DNA of 64,000 nucleotides, taken from Planctomycetota bacterium (lineage in GTDB: Bacteria; Planctomycetota; Planctomycetia; Gemmatales; Gemmataceae). Location: the NCBI GenBank assembly GCA_016195405.1, contig JACPZP010000051.1, positions 1 to 64,000 of the forward strand, given 5' to 3'. Numbering within the stretch: the first letter of the stretch is position 1; each line of letters begins with the position of its first letter. The notes beneath the pieces were generated by a model that had not been told where the DNA came from, made no database searches, and saw nothing but the letters and a program-made list of their open reading frames with translations. Position numbers and translations under genes: made by a program. Of this stretch, positions 16,083 to 24,783 are shown piece after piece.

Positions 16083-17606
16083 ATGAGGCGAAAAGCCGCA
16101 GCCTGGGTTATGTTGGCCGCCCTCGGGGGTCTGGGCGGATGTACATCCGGACCGGAAACGAGCGGGGGCTTCATGGCCCATAATGGCAAGCAATACGGTC
16201 CACCGAACGTGCCCGGCCTCGTTGGCCCGTATGGCCAGCCCGTGGCTATGGCGGCGCCTTACAACCTGGTCCCGCCGGCCTCGAACTACCAAGCACAACA
16301 GATGATGGCACACAGCGTGCCTCTGGACATGGTTCGGATGAACGGTTGCAACGGCCCGAACTGCGGCATTGGCGCCGCGGGCGGTGCTATGCCTCCTACC
16401 ATGTTGCCGCGCGGCGGTGTGCTGTCGCCTCCAGGAATGCCGTACGCTCCTGGCGTGCCCGCCGGTCCCGCGGTAACGTCCGCCAGCTTCATGCAGAATC
16501 CCTACGGCGGCAGCGGCGTCGTCAACGCCAACATGCCCGCCGGCATGATGGCTCAGGGCGGCATCCAACTCGCTCAGGCTGGCCCCGGCGCCGCGCCGAC
16601 GGCACAGGGCGTTCGCTTTCAGTCGCAGCGCACACAGGTCCGCTTTACTCGTCCTACAGGCATGAAAGTCTCCTGGTTCACGCAAGGTCCTGGCGGGCCG
16701 ATGTATTCGACCACGCCGATCGAAGCCCCCGGCCGTTACAACTTCTCCCAGGCCGCCATTTATCGGCTCAAGCTCAGCAACATCGAAGGCCGGCCCGGTC
16801 TCGAAGTTTACCCGACCATGGAAGTCGTGCCGTGCAATCCGAAGACCGAGGCATTCTTGGCCCACAGCGCCGTCCCAGTCGAGTTCACCGCCGAGGACTT
16901 CAAGCAGATCGCCGATGGCAACTACGTCATCAAGGTCATCTACCTGCCCGATCCGCAATTCCAGGATTTGGCGGGCACCGGCACCGACGAGATCCTGTCG
17001 ACGCGGCTCGAGCCGGGCGCCGATCCGATCCAGGAAGCTCTGCGTCGCGGCAGCATCCTGCTCGTGATCCGCATGGGCAACGTCGATCAGGAAGCCCCGA
17101 ACACGCCGCCCTTGAACGCTCCGGGTCCGAACGCTTCTGCGATTCCGCAAATGATGATGCCTCCGGGCGGCGGCGGAATCCCAGGCGGCGTCGGCATCCC
17201 GGGAACGAGAATGGGCATCCAGGTGCCGTACTACGGCGTGCCCCAAACGCCGCCGAACGCTCCGAGTCATCCGCTGCTTCACGGCGGCAACGTTCAGGGC
17301 AGCAACATGCCGTCGGGCGCCACGAGTCCACTGTCGATTCCGAATGTGCCCAGCGTGCCGCTCTCCGGCAATGGCCTGAACCTGCCGAAGGCGCCGCCGG
17401 TGGATGCAGTGAACCCTGGCGTCCCAGTGGTGCCGACGAGCAAGGGTTCGCTGGATAATTCCACGGCGCCGGCGTTCCCACCGCCCGCACCGAGCACGAC
17501 GCCGACTACGACGCCAATGCCGCTGCCGCCTCCGCCCACGAGCAGCCTGCCGGCGACGATGCCGACAACGAGCCAGCTTGCGACCGGCGCCGGCCAGTCA
17601 CGTTAA
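16083..17606 (+). CDS. Proline/glycine-rich lipoprotein
   Basis: A 507-residue protein with a lipobox (LAALGGLGGC, Cys about residue 20), so it is probably lipid-anchored. Residues about 25-165 and 345-500 are low-complexity (Pro, Gly, Met, Ala). A folded region between them (about 175-330) begins GVRFQSQRTQVRFTRP and includes MKVSWFTQGPGG, YRLKLSNIEGRPGLEVYPT and TAEDFKQIADGNYVIKVIYL. I have seen similar central domains in planctomycete predicted proteins of unknown function. A surface or periplasmic structural role is likely but unproven. A hairpin at 17624-17651 follows the stop and may terminate transcription. Confidence 0.82.
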   Translation: MRRKAAAWVMLAALGGLGGCTSGPETSGGFMAHNGKQYGPPNVPGLVGPYGQPVAMAAPYNLVPPASNYQAQQMMAHSVPLDMVRMNGCNGPNCGIGAAGGAMPPTMLPRGGVLSPPGMPYAPGVPAGPAVTSASFMQNPYGGSGVVNANMPAGMMAQGGIQLAQAGPGAAPTAQGVRFQSQRTQVRFTRPTGMKVSWFTQGPGGPMYSTTPIEAPGRYNFSQAAIYRLKLSNIEGRPGLEVYPTMEVVPCNPKTEAFLAHSAVPVEFTAEDFKQIADGNYVIKVIYLPDPQFQDLAGTGTDEILSTRLEPGADPIQEALRRGSILLVIRMGNVDQEAPNTPPLNAPGPNASAIPQMMMPPGGGGIPGGVGIPGTRMGIQVPYYGVPQTPPNAPSHPLLHGGNVQGSNMPSGATSPLSIPNVPSVPLSGNGLNLPKAPPVDAVNPGVPVVPTSKGSLDNSTAPAFPPPAPSTTPTTTPMPLPPPPTSSLPATMPTTSQLATGAGQSR

Positions 17607-17623
17607 GGAATCTGTCAACGAAT

Positions 17624-17651
17624 CGGCCCGATCCCGCTACGGATCGGGCCG
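17624..17651 (+). terminator. Candidate terminator hairpin after the lipoprotein gene
   Basis: CGGCCCGATCC and GGATCGGGCCG form an 11-bp perfect stem around a 6-base loop, 17 bases after the stop. There is no clean T-run behind it, so it could instead be Rho-assisted or a processing hairpin. Confidence 0.5.
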
Positions 17652-17671
17652 CGTTCGTTCCGATACATCTC

Positions 17672-17751
17672 GTAGGACGGATTTGCAATCCGTCCACCTC
17701 AGGAGGAGTTGCGCTCCGTCCATCCAAGGTCGGTTGGCAAAACCGTCCTAC
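17672..17751. repeat. Dispersed palindrome (GTAGGACGG family)
   Basis: GTAGGACGGATTTGCAATCC carries an internal GGATT/AATCC hairpin, and the element closes with AACCGTCCTAC. A related GTAGGACAGGCTGCCAGCCT element is inside imuB (40690). Confidence 0.75.
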
Positions 17752-17773
17752 TTCTAGTTTGGGAACTCGGCAA

Positions 17774-19249
17774 ATGCGACCAATCGTTGCCATCCTGAGC
17801 GTCCTCGGGCTCTTCGCCACCGTCAGCGCAGCCCCGGCGCAAACGCCCGGCCAGCCGTTCCCTCCCCGGCCACAGCCCGCCGTCCAATTGCCGCCGCTTC
17901 TGTATGTGAAATTGATCGGCCCCAAGGGAACGCAGACGACTTTCTATCGTGGCACCACCACTCCGCAGACTTTTGACTTGCCATGCACGATCGGTGTGCG
18001 ACCCGGGTATTGCTGCCGTTTCGCAGTCAGCGGCATTCCCGGCTTCGGTAAAGAGGTGTTCTTCGCATCGCTTGAAGTCCACGGCAGCTTGATGCTCGCC
18101 AACGGCGTTCGCAACGCCGACTTCCCCGCCGCGCTTGTCTTCATCGATGACGATTTCGCCAAGGTCCGCTCCGACATCTCGCTCAAGAGGGTGATCGTTC
18201 TGGAGCGTCCCGAGACCGCGATCCCGAAGGCCAGCAAAGCCGACGACCCGCTCGAAGTCAACGTGCAGCCCAACCGCGATCCGATGGTCGAGGCGCGTGG
18301 CCGGGGGGCGCCGCTCTTGATTTTCAACATGGGTGAGCGGAGGTTTTCGGCGGAAGAATTAGCCGCCGAAACGGTGCCCGGATCGTTGCTGCTTCCGGGA
18401 GAGAAGACGCTGGGGATGCCGACACAAGGTCCGTGCCTGCCGTGGAACTGCTACCCGGTGTCCGATCCGATACTGGGCCCGATCAGCCCCGCGGAATTGA
18501 TGGCGATTCCCGACGGCGGCGACGTGGGATTGCCCGCCGGGGTCACGCGAAATGGCAAGATCTTCGGACTCGATCCGAGCGACACCGTGGCCTCCTTCGC
18601 CGACAGCCAGGGCACGCGGCGGCTGGTGTGCTCCAACCGAGTGCATTTGTGCGTGCCGCGTTTCATTGTCATCAAGGCGGAAATCGCTCCTTCCACCCAA
18701 GTCGCCCTGCTCGGCGTCGGCGACACCCACGCATTCAATGCCCACGCAATGTTCAATGCCCGGCAACCGGTGCTGGAACAATCGCAACGGCAGATGCTCG
18801 AAGTCTTCGGCGGCCGCAACCGCGCGAGCGGCACGGTGCAGACGATAGGCACCGCGATCACCGGCCGCATCGACGGCGTGGACATCCGAGGCAGCTTGAG
18901 CGGCCCGCGCGGCATCGACGCCCAATGCCAAAAGCTCGGGCCGGAGCCGCCGGAGGGATGCCTCCTGGTCAACAAATGGCCCGATAAGTGCGGCGGCATT
19001 GTTGGAGACATCATTAACTTCACGCTGAGATACACCAATACCGGCGGCCGGCCCATCAGCACCGTCGTCCTTACCGACAGCCTGACCAACCGCCTGGAAT
19101 ACATGCCCGGCACCGCCAAGTCCGATCGCGATGCCGTCTTCACCACCCAGATCAACGACGCCGGCTCCCTGGTGCTGCGCTGGGAGTTCTCCGGCTCGCT
19201 GTTGCCGCGCGAGAGCGGCATCGTCACCTTCCAGGTCAAGATCCGTTAG
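17774..19249 (+). CDS. Exported DUF11-domain protein
   Basis: A 491-residue protein. ATG 17774 gives a proper signal peptide (MRPIVAILSVLGLFATVSA followed by APAQ), with GGGA about 10 bases upstream; a TTG at 17759 is less likely. An N-terminal domain follows (LLYVKLIGPKGTQTTFYRG). The central part contains PCLPWNCYPV and an ARQPVLEQSQRQMLEVFG stretch. The C-terminal 90 residues form a DUF11 beta-sandwich (DIINFTLRYTNTGGRPISTV, VLTDSLTNRLEYMPG, LVLRWEFSGSLLPRESG, ending VTFQVKIR). DUF11 proteins are typically cell-surface. No enzymatic motif is visible. Confidence 0.85.
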   Translation: MRPIVAILSVLGLFATVSAAPAQTPGQPFPPRPQPAVQLPPLLYVKLIGPKGTQTTFYRGTTTPQTFDLPCTIGVRPGYCCRFAVSGIPGFGKEVFFASLEVHGSLMLANGVRNADFPAALVFIDDDFAKVRSDISLKRVIVLERPETAIPKASKADDPLEVNVQPNRDPMVEARGRGAPLLIFNMGERRFSAEELAAETVPGSLLLPGEKTLGMPTQGPCLPWNCYPVSDPILGPISPAELMAIPDGGDVGLPAGVTRNGKIFGLDPSDTVASFADSQGTRRLVCSNRVHLCVPRFIVIKAEIAPSTQVALLGVGDTHAFNAHAMFNARQPVLEQSQRQMLEVFGGRNRASGTVQTIGTAITGRIDGVDIRGSLSGPRGIDAQCQKLGPEPPEGCLLVNKWPDKCGGIVGDIINFTLRYTNTGGRPISTVVLTDSLTNRLEYMPGTAKSDRDAVFTTQINDAGSLVLRWEFSGSLLPRESGIVTFQVKIR

Positions 19250-19270
19250 AAACGGCATTATCCACACAAC

Positions 19271-19374
19271 CGTTTAGCCGCGAGCCAACGGCGAGCGCCA
19301 ACCGGGCCCCTTGCGTGGGATTTGCGTCATGCAACGGGTCCGGTTCGCGCTCGCCGCAGGCTCGCGGCTAAACG
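19271..19374. repeat. Palindrome, family TTTAGCCGCGAGCC, with a longer loop
   Basis: The outer arms are CGTTTAGCCGCGAGCCAACG and its mirror. The 50-base centre holds an additional AACCGG...CCGGTT pairing. It lies between the DUF11 gene and the thioredoxin-like gene at 19453. Confidence 0.85.
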
Positions 19375-19452
19375 CGCCATTGACGAATGGCAATGGCCCG
19401 TGCATTGTGGAAGTGGGTTATTGTTTCTCACTTCGACCGGAGCGCGACGGCC

Positions 19453-20097
19453 ATGCGGCAAATCTCTGCGGGACTGGCGATACTGTTCATCGGCAGCATG
19501 ATCCTTGCCCAGGACGACGGCGACAAGATCGCGTCGGGCCTTGGCGTGGGCAAGATCTTGCCGGGTTCGTTCGATAGCCTCATCATTAACGGCAAATACA
19601 AGGGCAGGCAGCATTGCCTGGTGTGCGAGCACGGGCTGAATCCCGCCGTCGCGGTGTTCGCGCGCGAGCCCGGCGAAGGCAAAGACGGTCCGCTCAACGC
19701 ACTTCTTTCGAAGCTCGACGAAGTCGTTGAGCGCCATCCGGATGAGAGCCTGGGCGCCTTCGCAATCATCCTCAGCCCCGATGCCAAGAGTTCCGCCAAC
19801 AATCCCGACGAGACCGATGCCGCCAAGCTCGTCGAGGAAGCCCGTGCCCGCGACGAATTGGTCAAACGCCATTCCGCCCGCACCGAGAAGCTGAAATCCC
19901 TGGTCGTCGGCTGCCTCCTCCCGGAAGGGCCGAAGGGCTACAACATCAATCCTAAAGCCGAGGTGACGGTGCTGCTCTACGAACGTCACAAGGTAGTCGC
20001 CAACTTCGCCTTCGCACCGGGTAAGATGAGCGACGCGGACGTGGGTCGGATCGTCGCCGCGGTGGAGAAGATGGCGACGGGCAGCGCGGCGAAGTGA
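19453..20097 (+). CDS. Exported thioredoxin-like protein, CxxC paralogue of the predicted selenoprotein
   Basis: A 214-residue protein with a signal peptide (MRQISAGLAILFIGSMILAQ). The redox motif HCLVCEHG lies at about residues 57-64 and is followed by PAVAVFARE. The C-terminal half ends PKAEVTVLLYERHKVVANFAF. The same layout recurs in the gene at 24784-25335. That gene reads SGL-x-VG, then CLV-TGA, then SPVAMIFARE, and ends DADVTVVLYNKRTVEANHTF. The two are paralogues, and this one has Cys where the other has an in-frame TGA. A periplasmic redox or peroxiredoxin-like role is inferred. Upstream in-frame codons from 19387 lie in repeat-adjacent sequence and are not taken as coding. Confidence 0.85.
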   Translation: MRQISAGLAILFIGSMILAQDDGDKIASGLGVGKILPGSFDSLIINGKYKGRQHCLVCEHGLNPAVAVFAREPGEGKDGPLNALLSKLDEVVERHPDESLGAFAIILSPDAKSSANNPDETDAAKLVEEARARDELVKRHSARTEKLKSLVVGCLLPEGPKGYNINPKAEVTVLLYERHKVVANFAFAPGKMSDADVGRIVAAVEKMATGSAAK

Positions 20098-20134
20098 TCG
20101 CTCCGCGACCCGGGTGACTCTTTTGGAGTCGGCT

Positions 20135-20626
20135 ATGGGCGCTGCTGCTCTTGGAATAATTCTTAAGTACGCGATCTTTCCTTTAGCACTGATCCTTCTC
20201 TCGTTCGTCGCCTTGACAATAGTTCGGACACTCAACGGACGGCGCATCATATATGGGATCAGGCATCCACAGCGCTTAACGGCAGGCAGGAACTGTCCGA
20301 ACTGCGATCGCGACATCGGCGTTTGGGCGGTCCTCTTCGCCGATCCGCTCATTCGAATCTGGTGCCCGCATTGCACATCATGGCTTACGTATAGGAATGC
20401 TCTGGACCTCAACCTCGTCCGTCTATCTGTCGCGTTGATTGCAGCCCTGTTCGTTCTTTATCGATTGCGGACGTTTATCCCGTTGCCCTATTTTCTCGAG
20501 GTGAACATTCTCGCGTTCTTAATCGTGGCCTTCGTTACTTGGATTCTTGCTGCTTTACCCACCGCGCTGTTGTTGCGGAGTACCCGGCAACTCGAAATTC
20601 TCTACAGGGGACGCAGACCCGATTAA
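20135..20626 (+). CDS. Small membrane protein with a CxxC pair
   Basis: A 163-residue protein starting at ATG 20135 (GGAG 7 bases upstream; a GTG at 20114 is in frame). One hydrophobic N-terminal helix and two C-terminal helices (LSVALIAALFVLYRL and VNILAFLIVAFVTWILAALP) flank a hydrophilic loop. The loop carries NCPNCD and WCPHC, a zinc-ribbon-like pattern of four cysteines. No family is recognised. It follows the thioredoxin-like gene on the same strand, 37 bases after its stop. Confidence 0.65.
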   Translation: MGAAALGIILKYAIFPLALILLSFVALTIVRTLNGRRIIYGIRHPQRLTAGRNCPNCDRDIGVWAVLFADPLIRIWCPHCTSWLTYRNALDLNLVRLSVALIAALFVLYRLRTFIPLPYFLEVNILAFLIVAFVTWILAALPTALLLRSTRQLEILYRGRRPD

Positions 20627-20797
20627 CGAGGGTCAACATCGCTTGCATTTCATGAATCTCACAAATCTCTTGGGTTTCTCGAGTCGCTTGGCTCCCTTGG
20701 CTCTCTCGAGTTTCTTGAATCTCATAAGTTGGACATCTGTTAGATTTAAGCGTGTGGTGTGACGTGAGATGATGATGAAACGCCTGAATGTGCTTCC

Positions 20798-22792
20798 TTA
20801 ACAGGGATTCGGCCCGTTCAAGTCAAAAAACCTGCTCGTGTCATGGTATTTCGCTCCCAGTTCCGCCGCGAAGTCCGCATCGCTTTTCATGTCGCCGACC
20901 ACCACCAGATGGTCGCGTGCCAAGCGGTGACGTTCCATGAGCATTACGCCTAACCCCGGAAACGGCTTCCGGCAGAAGCAGCCGACCGGGAACGCGGGGT
21001 GGGGGCAGTAGGCGATGTCGGCAACCGGCAGCTTGAGCAGCTCGACGGTGCGGCGGAAAGCGGCGTCGGCGGCCTCGCGCGACAGCTTTGCGGAAGCGAT
21101 GCCGCTTTGGTTGGAGACGAAAAACAAGAGGTAGCCGGCATCGATCCAGCGGGCCAGCGTGTCGCGCCGGCCGGGGAGCAGCTCGACGTCATCGGGATCG
21201 CGGGGATAGATTTCACCGCTCCGCGTTCTCCGCAAGGTGCCGTCCACGTCCAAGAGCAAGCCTTTGCGCGTGTGGCCGGGATCGACTTGGCGCACGAACG
21301 GGATTGGATCGACGGCCGAGAATCCTTCGTCAAGGGCGGGCGTCTCATAACTTCCAATCCAGCGCGCCAGCGCTGCCGGGGGCGGCAAATTCGGATCGGT
21401 TTTTGCCAGTACCTTCATGTCGTCGGGGCCGAGCAACTTGTCGTATTTCCGCAACATACGGATGACGATGTTGATCCGAGCCTCTCCGGGCGGGGTCTGA
21501 AGGTTTCGGCAGCGGACCGGAACGCCGTGCGCATGAGCAACCGCGATCACCGGAGCGCGTGAGAGCCTGCTTGGGTAAGTATTGTCGAGAACGACTCGAT
21601 TGCGGCCGGAGGCTAAGTGCTCGCGGAGGCGTGGAATCAAATCGTCGAGTTTGCCACCTTCGATGTCGCGATTGAGCCGGACGTAGCCTTTGTCGACGTA
21701 CTCTGAGACCAGCTGCGATTTGCCCGCGCCCTGGATGCCCATGAGGATGACGACCTCAGGCTTGTCTCCCGGCCCTGCGCCCGCTCCTAGAGTCGGCAGG
21801 CCAACAGGCGTCGCCGTTGGTGTTAAGGCGCTCACGGCGTCGGGACCCGGCGTGAACGGAAACTTCACGCTGAGTGCGGTTCGGTCGCTCACATCCAGCT
21901 TGATTCCAAGTGCGGCCAGCGACGAACGAACGCTCTCGACTCGCGTGGCGCCGCTGAGCGGCACGACATGAGGAGCGGCATCGAGCAGCGTCGCCAGCGC
22001 GATCTCGTGCGGCGTGGCTTTGTGGCGTTCAGCCAGCGGCGCGAGAACCTTGTCCTTGGCAAGACGGGCGACCTTCGCATAGCCTCCGAGCGGGCGATGC
22101 GCCAGGAAGGGAACGCCCTTTTGTCGCGTCAGCTCGACCATGCCATCGGTGGCCGACTTGCGATTGAGCACGCTCAATTCGTTTTGCACAGCGGCGATCG
22201 GGAAGTGACGCATCGCTTGCTGAAACTCGCCGGGCCCAATGTTGCACAGTCCGAGGTGCTCGACCTTGCCTTGTTTCTGCAATTCCGCCAGGGTTGCAAG
22301 AATCTCTTCGAAAGGCACTTGTGGATCGCGCGCGTGCAGTTGCAGCAGAAACAGGCGCTCGACGCCGAGTGCTTCCAAGCTCCGGTCAACGGCTTTGCGG
22401 AGCTGTTCGGGTTTGCCGCGCGGCATCCAGCGGCCTTTCGGGCGGGCGAGGCCGACTTTCGTAAGAATTCGGACCTCGTCGCGAGGGCCTTTCCACGAGT
22501 CGAGTGCGGCGCGTACGAGGCGTTCGCCGTAGTGGAGATCGGATTCGTCGAGGCAGTAGACGTCGGCGGTGTCGAGGATGCGGATGCCGTAGTCAAGCGC
22601 GAAGTGAATGACGGCGACGGCGTCCGCTTCGGAAGGCCGGCCCTCCGTACAAAGGCGCAATAAACCGAGCCCGAGCCGGCACTTCAGGTCGCCGAGAATA
22701 GTGACGGCCTTTGGTGTGCTTGGCGGACTCTTTGGTTTCCCAGATTTGGATTTATCTTCTTCGGATTTGTTTCGGATTTCGCGTTTCGACAT
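20798..22792 (-). CDS. Three-domain fusion: aldo-keto reductase, P-loop kinase, HAD phosphatase
   Basis: A 664-residue protein from ATG 22792; upstream in-frame codons run through the rpsR region and are not coding. Residues about 25-310 are an aldo-keto reductase (CRLGLGLLRL, ILDTADVYCLDESDLHYGERLV, LTKVGLARP, LFLLQLHARDP, GLCNIGP, AHRPLGGYAKV, PLSGATRVESV). Residues about 350-500 are a P-loop kinase (VVILMGIQGAGKSQLV, RDIEGGKLDDLI, VVLDNTYPSR) resembling polynucleotide kinases. Residues about 515-660 are a HAD-IIIA phosphatase (LLLDVDGTLRRT, FFVSNQSGIA, CRKPFPGLG, VVVGDMKSDADFA). The last two together resemble PNKP-type end-healing enzymes in reversed order. Fusion to a reductase is unusual. 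rpsR lies upstream, 14 bases away. Confidence 0.85.
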   Translation of the reverse strand: MSKREIRNKSEEDKSKSGKPKSPPSTPKAVTILGDLKCRLGLGLLRLCTEGRPSEADAVAVIHFALDYGIRILDTADVYCLDESDLHYGERLVRAALDSWKGPRDEVRILTKVGLARPKGRWMPRGKPEQLRKAVDRSLEALGVERLFLLQLHARDPQVPFEEILATLAELQKQGKVEHLGLCNIGPGEFQQAMRHFPIAAVQNELSVLNRKSATDGMVELTRQKGVPFLAHRPLGGYAKVARLAKDKVLAPLAERHKATPHEIALATLLDAAPHVVPLSGATRVESVRSSLAALGIKLDVSDRTALSVKFPFTPGPDAVSALTPTATPVGLPTLGAGAGPGDKPEVVILMGIQGAGKSQLVSEYVDKGYVRLNRDIEGGKLDDLIPRLREHLASGRNRVVLDNTYPSRLSRAPVIAVAHAHGVPVRCRNLQTPPGEARINIVIRMLRKYDKLLGPDDMKVLAKTDPNLPPPAALARWIGSYETPALDEGFSAVDPIPFVRQVDPGHTRKGLLLDVDGTLRRTRSGEIYPRDPDDVELLPGRRDTLARWIDAGYLLFFVSNQSGIASAKLSREAADAAFRRTVELLKLPVADIAYCPHPAFPVGCFCRKPFPGLGVMLMERHRLARDHLVVVGDMKSDADFAAELGAKYHDTSRFFDLNGPNPC

Positions 22793-22806
22793 TCGAATTT
22801 GCGCGG

Positions 22807-23049
22807 TTATTCGCCGACGTACGGCATCAGCGCCATGAACCGGGCCCGCTTGATCGCGTCTTTGACCGCCCGCTGGAAAGCGGCGCAGTTGCCGCTGCGC
22901 TTGCGGCTGAAGAGCTTGCCCTGGCTGGTACACATCTTCTTGAGGCCCTGGACGTCTTTGTAATCGACAAACGCGGGCCGCGGACAGCCTTCCTTCGTGC
23001 AAAACCGGCACCGATTCTTGCGGCCACGACCCAGCTTCTTGCGAACCAT
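22807..23049 (-). CDS. rpsR: 30S ribosomal protein S18
   Basis: An 80-residue S18 of the small ribosomal subunit, starting at ATG 23049 with GGAGG 7 bases upstream. The core VDYKDVQGLKKMCTSQGKLF and the basic C-terminal segment (RAVKDAIKRARFMALMPYV) are characteristic. The N-terminus carries CRFCTKEGC, and with a further Cys this makes a zinc-binding ('C+') version. It is not in an rpsF-ssb-rplI cluster here. It sits alone upstream of the AKR/kinase/HAD gene on the same strand. Confidence 0.96.
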   Translation of the reverse strand: MVRKKLGRGRKNRCRFCTKEGCPRPAFVDYKDVQGLKKMCTSQGKLFSRKRSGNCAAFQRAVKDAIKRARFMALMPYVGE

Positions 23050-23137
23050 GCGGGAACCTCCAGAAAGATGCAAAGCGATAATGTACAGCTTGGCTTGTCG
23101 TGAGGCAAGAATGGAACGCAGATGAACCGGATACGCA

Positions 23138-23214
23138 CAAGCCCGCACGCGAGTCTTCGAACGCGCGGGATCCTGTCGGTACCCCGCGCGCTCGAAGACT
23201 CGCGTGCGGGCTTG
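23138..23214. repeat. Long palindrome, family CAAGCCCGCACGCGAG
   Basis: CAAGCCCGCACGCGAGTCTT is mirrored by AAGACTCGCGTGCGGGCTTG. The arms pair over about 31 bases with one mismatch around a GATCCTGTCGGTAC loop. It lies between the divergent rpsR and MFS genes. Confidence 0.88.
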
Positions 23215-23261
23215 TAGTGATCCATCTGTCGCCGTGTTTCGTTTCTTGGTACGCTTGCTCC

Positions 23262-24605
23262 ATGTTGACGACGGAAGGAACCTCGGGAAATCGCGCCCGG
23301 TTGGCTTTGATTTTGCTGCTGGCGATCAACTTCTTCAATTACGTGGATCGTCAGGTATTGGCCGCCGTGGAGTCCGAGATCGAGAAGACGTTCTTTCAAG
23401 CCGGCGAATACGACCGAAACGACGATGTCACCCGCGCGATGATCGAGGGCGCTTTGGGTTCGCTCAACCTTGCGTTCATGATCTCTTACATGATCGCCGC
23501 GCCGATCTTTGGCTTTCTGGGCGATCGCATGGCCCGCTGGCTGTTGATCGGCATCGGCGTTTTGATGTGGACGGCGGCCAGCGGCGCTTCGGGCCTGGCC
23601 GGCAGCTTTACGATACTTTTTCTCACGCGTTGTTGCGTCGGCGTCGGCGAAGGGGCATACGGACCGGTGGCGCCCACGATCATCGCCGATCTATATCCAG
23701 TCGAAAAACGCGGGCGGAAGCTTGCCTGGTTCTATGTGGCCATCCCTGTCGGCAGCGCGTGCGGCTACATTCTGGGTGGCCGGACCTTTGCGCTCACGAA
23801 CGATTGGCGCTGGGCATTTTACATTGTGGTGCCGCCTGGAATCTTGCTGGGTCTTTGGTGCTTTCTGATGCGCGATCCTCCGCGCGGGCAGTCCGACGAC
23901 GCCACGCCAAAGAAGAAAGTTACGATTAAGGATTACTTGATGATCCTGAAGACGCCTTCATATGCGCTCAATACCGCTGGGATGACCGCCATGGCCTTCG
24001 CTTTGGGCGGGATTGGCTTTTGGATGCCGCGTTACATCCGAGATCGCATTGTGAATCCGCTTGAGTCTGCTGGAACAGTTCTTTCCGTACAGGAGAAAGC
24101 GGACATCCTCGCCGACGTGAACTTTCATTTCGGCGTCATCGTGGCCATCGCGGGTTTGACCGCGACTATCGCCGGCGGCTGGCTGGGGGATGCTCTGCGC
24201 AGCCGGTTTTCCGGTTCTTACTTCTTGGTCTCGGGGGCCGCGATGATCTTGGGCGTGCCCTTCGTTTTGCTGGTGCTTGCGTTGCCGTTCCCACTGGCGT
24301 GGGTGTTTGTATTTCTGGCGTGTTTTTGCTTGTTTTTCAACACCGGGCCGACCAACACCATATTGGCAAACGTCACCCATCCGGCGGTGCGCGCCAGCGC
24401 ATTCGCGCTGAATATCTTCATTATCCATGCTCTGGGCGACGCTGTTTCCCCCACAATCTTGGGGGTAATCAATGGCTATACGCGGAACATGAACGTCGGC
24501 TTCATGGCGGTGACGGCGATGTTCTTGGTCGGCGGGATTTGTTGGCTGCTCGGCGCGCGTCATCTCGAGCGCGACACCACCTTGGCGCCAGGGCGTCTTC
24601 ACTAG
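23262..24605 (+). CDS. MFS transporter, spinster-like
   Basis: A 447-residue major-facilitator protein with 12 predicted helices. The start ATG 23262 gives MLTTEGTSGNRARLALILLL. Helix 1 ends in NFFNYVDRQVLAAV, the signature of the spinster-like subfamily. The loop 2-3 motif appears as GFLGDRMARWLLIGIGV. VGVGEGAYGPVAPTIIADL and a second-half GGWLGDALRSRF follow. Spinster relatives move lysolipids or organic acids; the substrate here cannot be told. In-frame codons upstream of 23262 lie in a palindromic repeat and are not taken as coding. Confidence 0.9.
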   Translation: MLTTEGTSGNRARLALILLLAINFFNYVDRQVLAAVESEIEKTFFQAGEYDRNDDVTRAMIEGALGSLNLAFMISYMIAAPIFGFLGDRMARWLLIGIGVLMWTAASGASGLAGSFTILFLTRCCVGVGEGAYGPVAPTIIADLYPVEKRGRKLAWFYVAIPVGSACGYILGGRTFALTNDWRWAFYIVVPPGILLGLWCFLMRDPPRGQSDDATPKKKVTIKDYLMILKTPSYALNTAGMTAMAFALGGIGFWMPRYIRDRIVNPLESAGTVLSVQEKADILADVNFHFGVIVAIAGLTATIAGGWLGDALRSRFSGSYFLVSGAAMILGVPFVLLVLALPFPLAWVFVFLACFCLFFNTGPTNTILANVTHPAVRASAFALNIFIIHALGDAVSPTILGVINGYTRNMNVGFMAVTAMFLVGGICWLLGARHLERDTTLAPGRLH

Positions 24606-24621
24606 AAGGCGGTTTCAGCGG

Positions 24622-24693
24622 ACGGGCGCGGATCACAACAACTCGTTCGATCCGCGCGCTTCCGCCCGATCCGCGTTTATCCGCGTTCCCTCT
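24622..24693. repeat. Dispersed repeat (GCGGATC family)
   Basis: A patch of repeated GCGGATC/GATCCGCG words forms overlapping inverted repeats (GGCGCGGATC...GATCCGCGCG) after the MFS stop. A better-formed copy of a related family is at 26537-26625. Confidence 0.5.
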
Positions 24694-24700
24694 TGCCACG

Positions 24701-24738
24701 GAAACAAAAAAACGCCGTCGCTCCACTTGCGACGGCGT
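24701..24738 (-). terminator. Intrinsic terminator for the predicted selenoprotein gene
   Basis: On the minus strand, ACGCCGTCG and CGACGGCGT form a 9-bp stem with a 9-base loop. It is followed directly by TTTTTTTG, starting 45 bases past the stop at 24784. This is the cleanest Rho-independent terminator in the window. Confidence 0.88.
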
Positions 24739-24783
24739 CCGTTGGGAATGATCCGATCGAATGAGTGAGAAACCCGGGCGGAA

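Noticed and set aside
15987-17282. Long minus-strand frame continuing upstream of the LolA-like gene
   Set aside because: It is antisense to the Pro/Gly-rich lipoprotein gene and has Arg/Ala-rich shadow composition. The signal peptide at 15986 marks the real start.
22793-23338. Extension of the AKR/kinase/HAD frame upstream of 22792
   Set aside because: It overlaps rpsR in another frame and crosses a palindromic repeat. No conserved sequence is seen before residue 1 at 22792.
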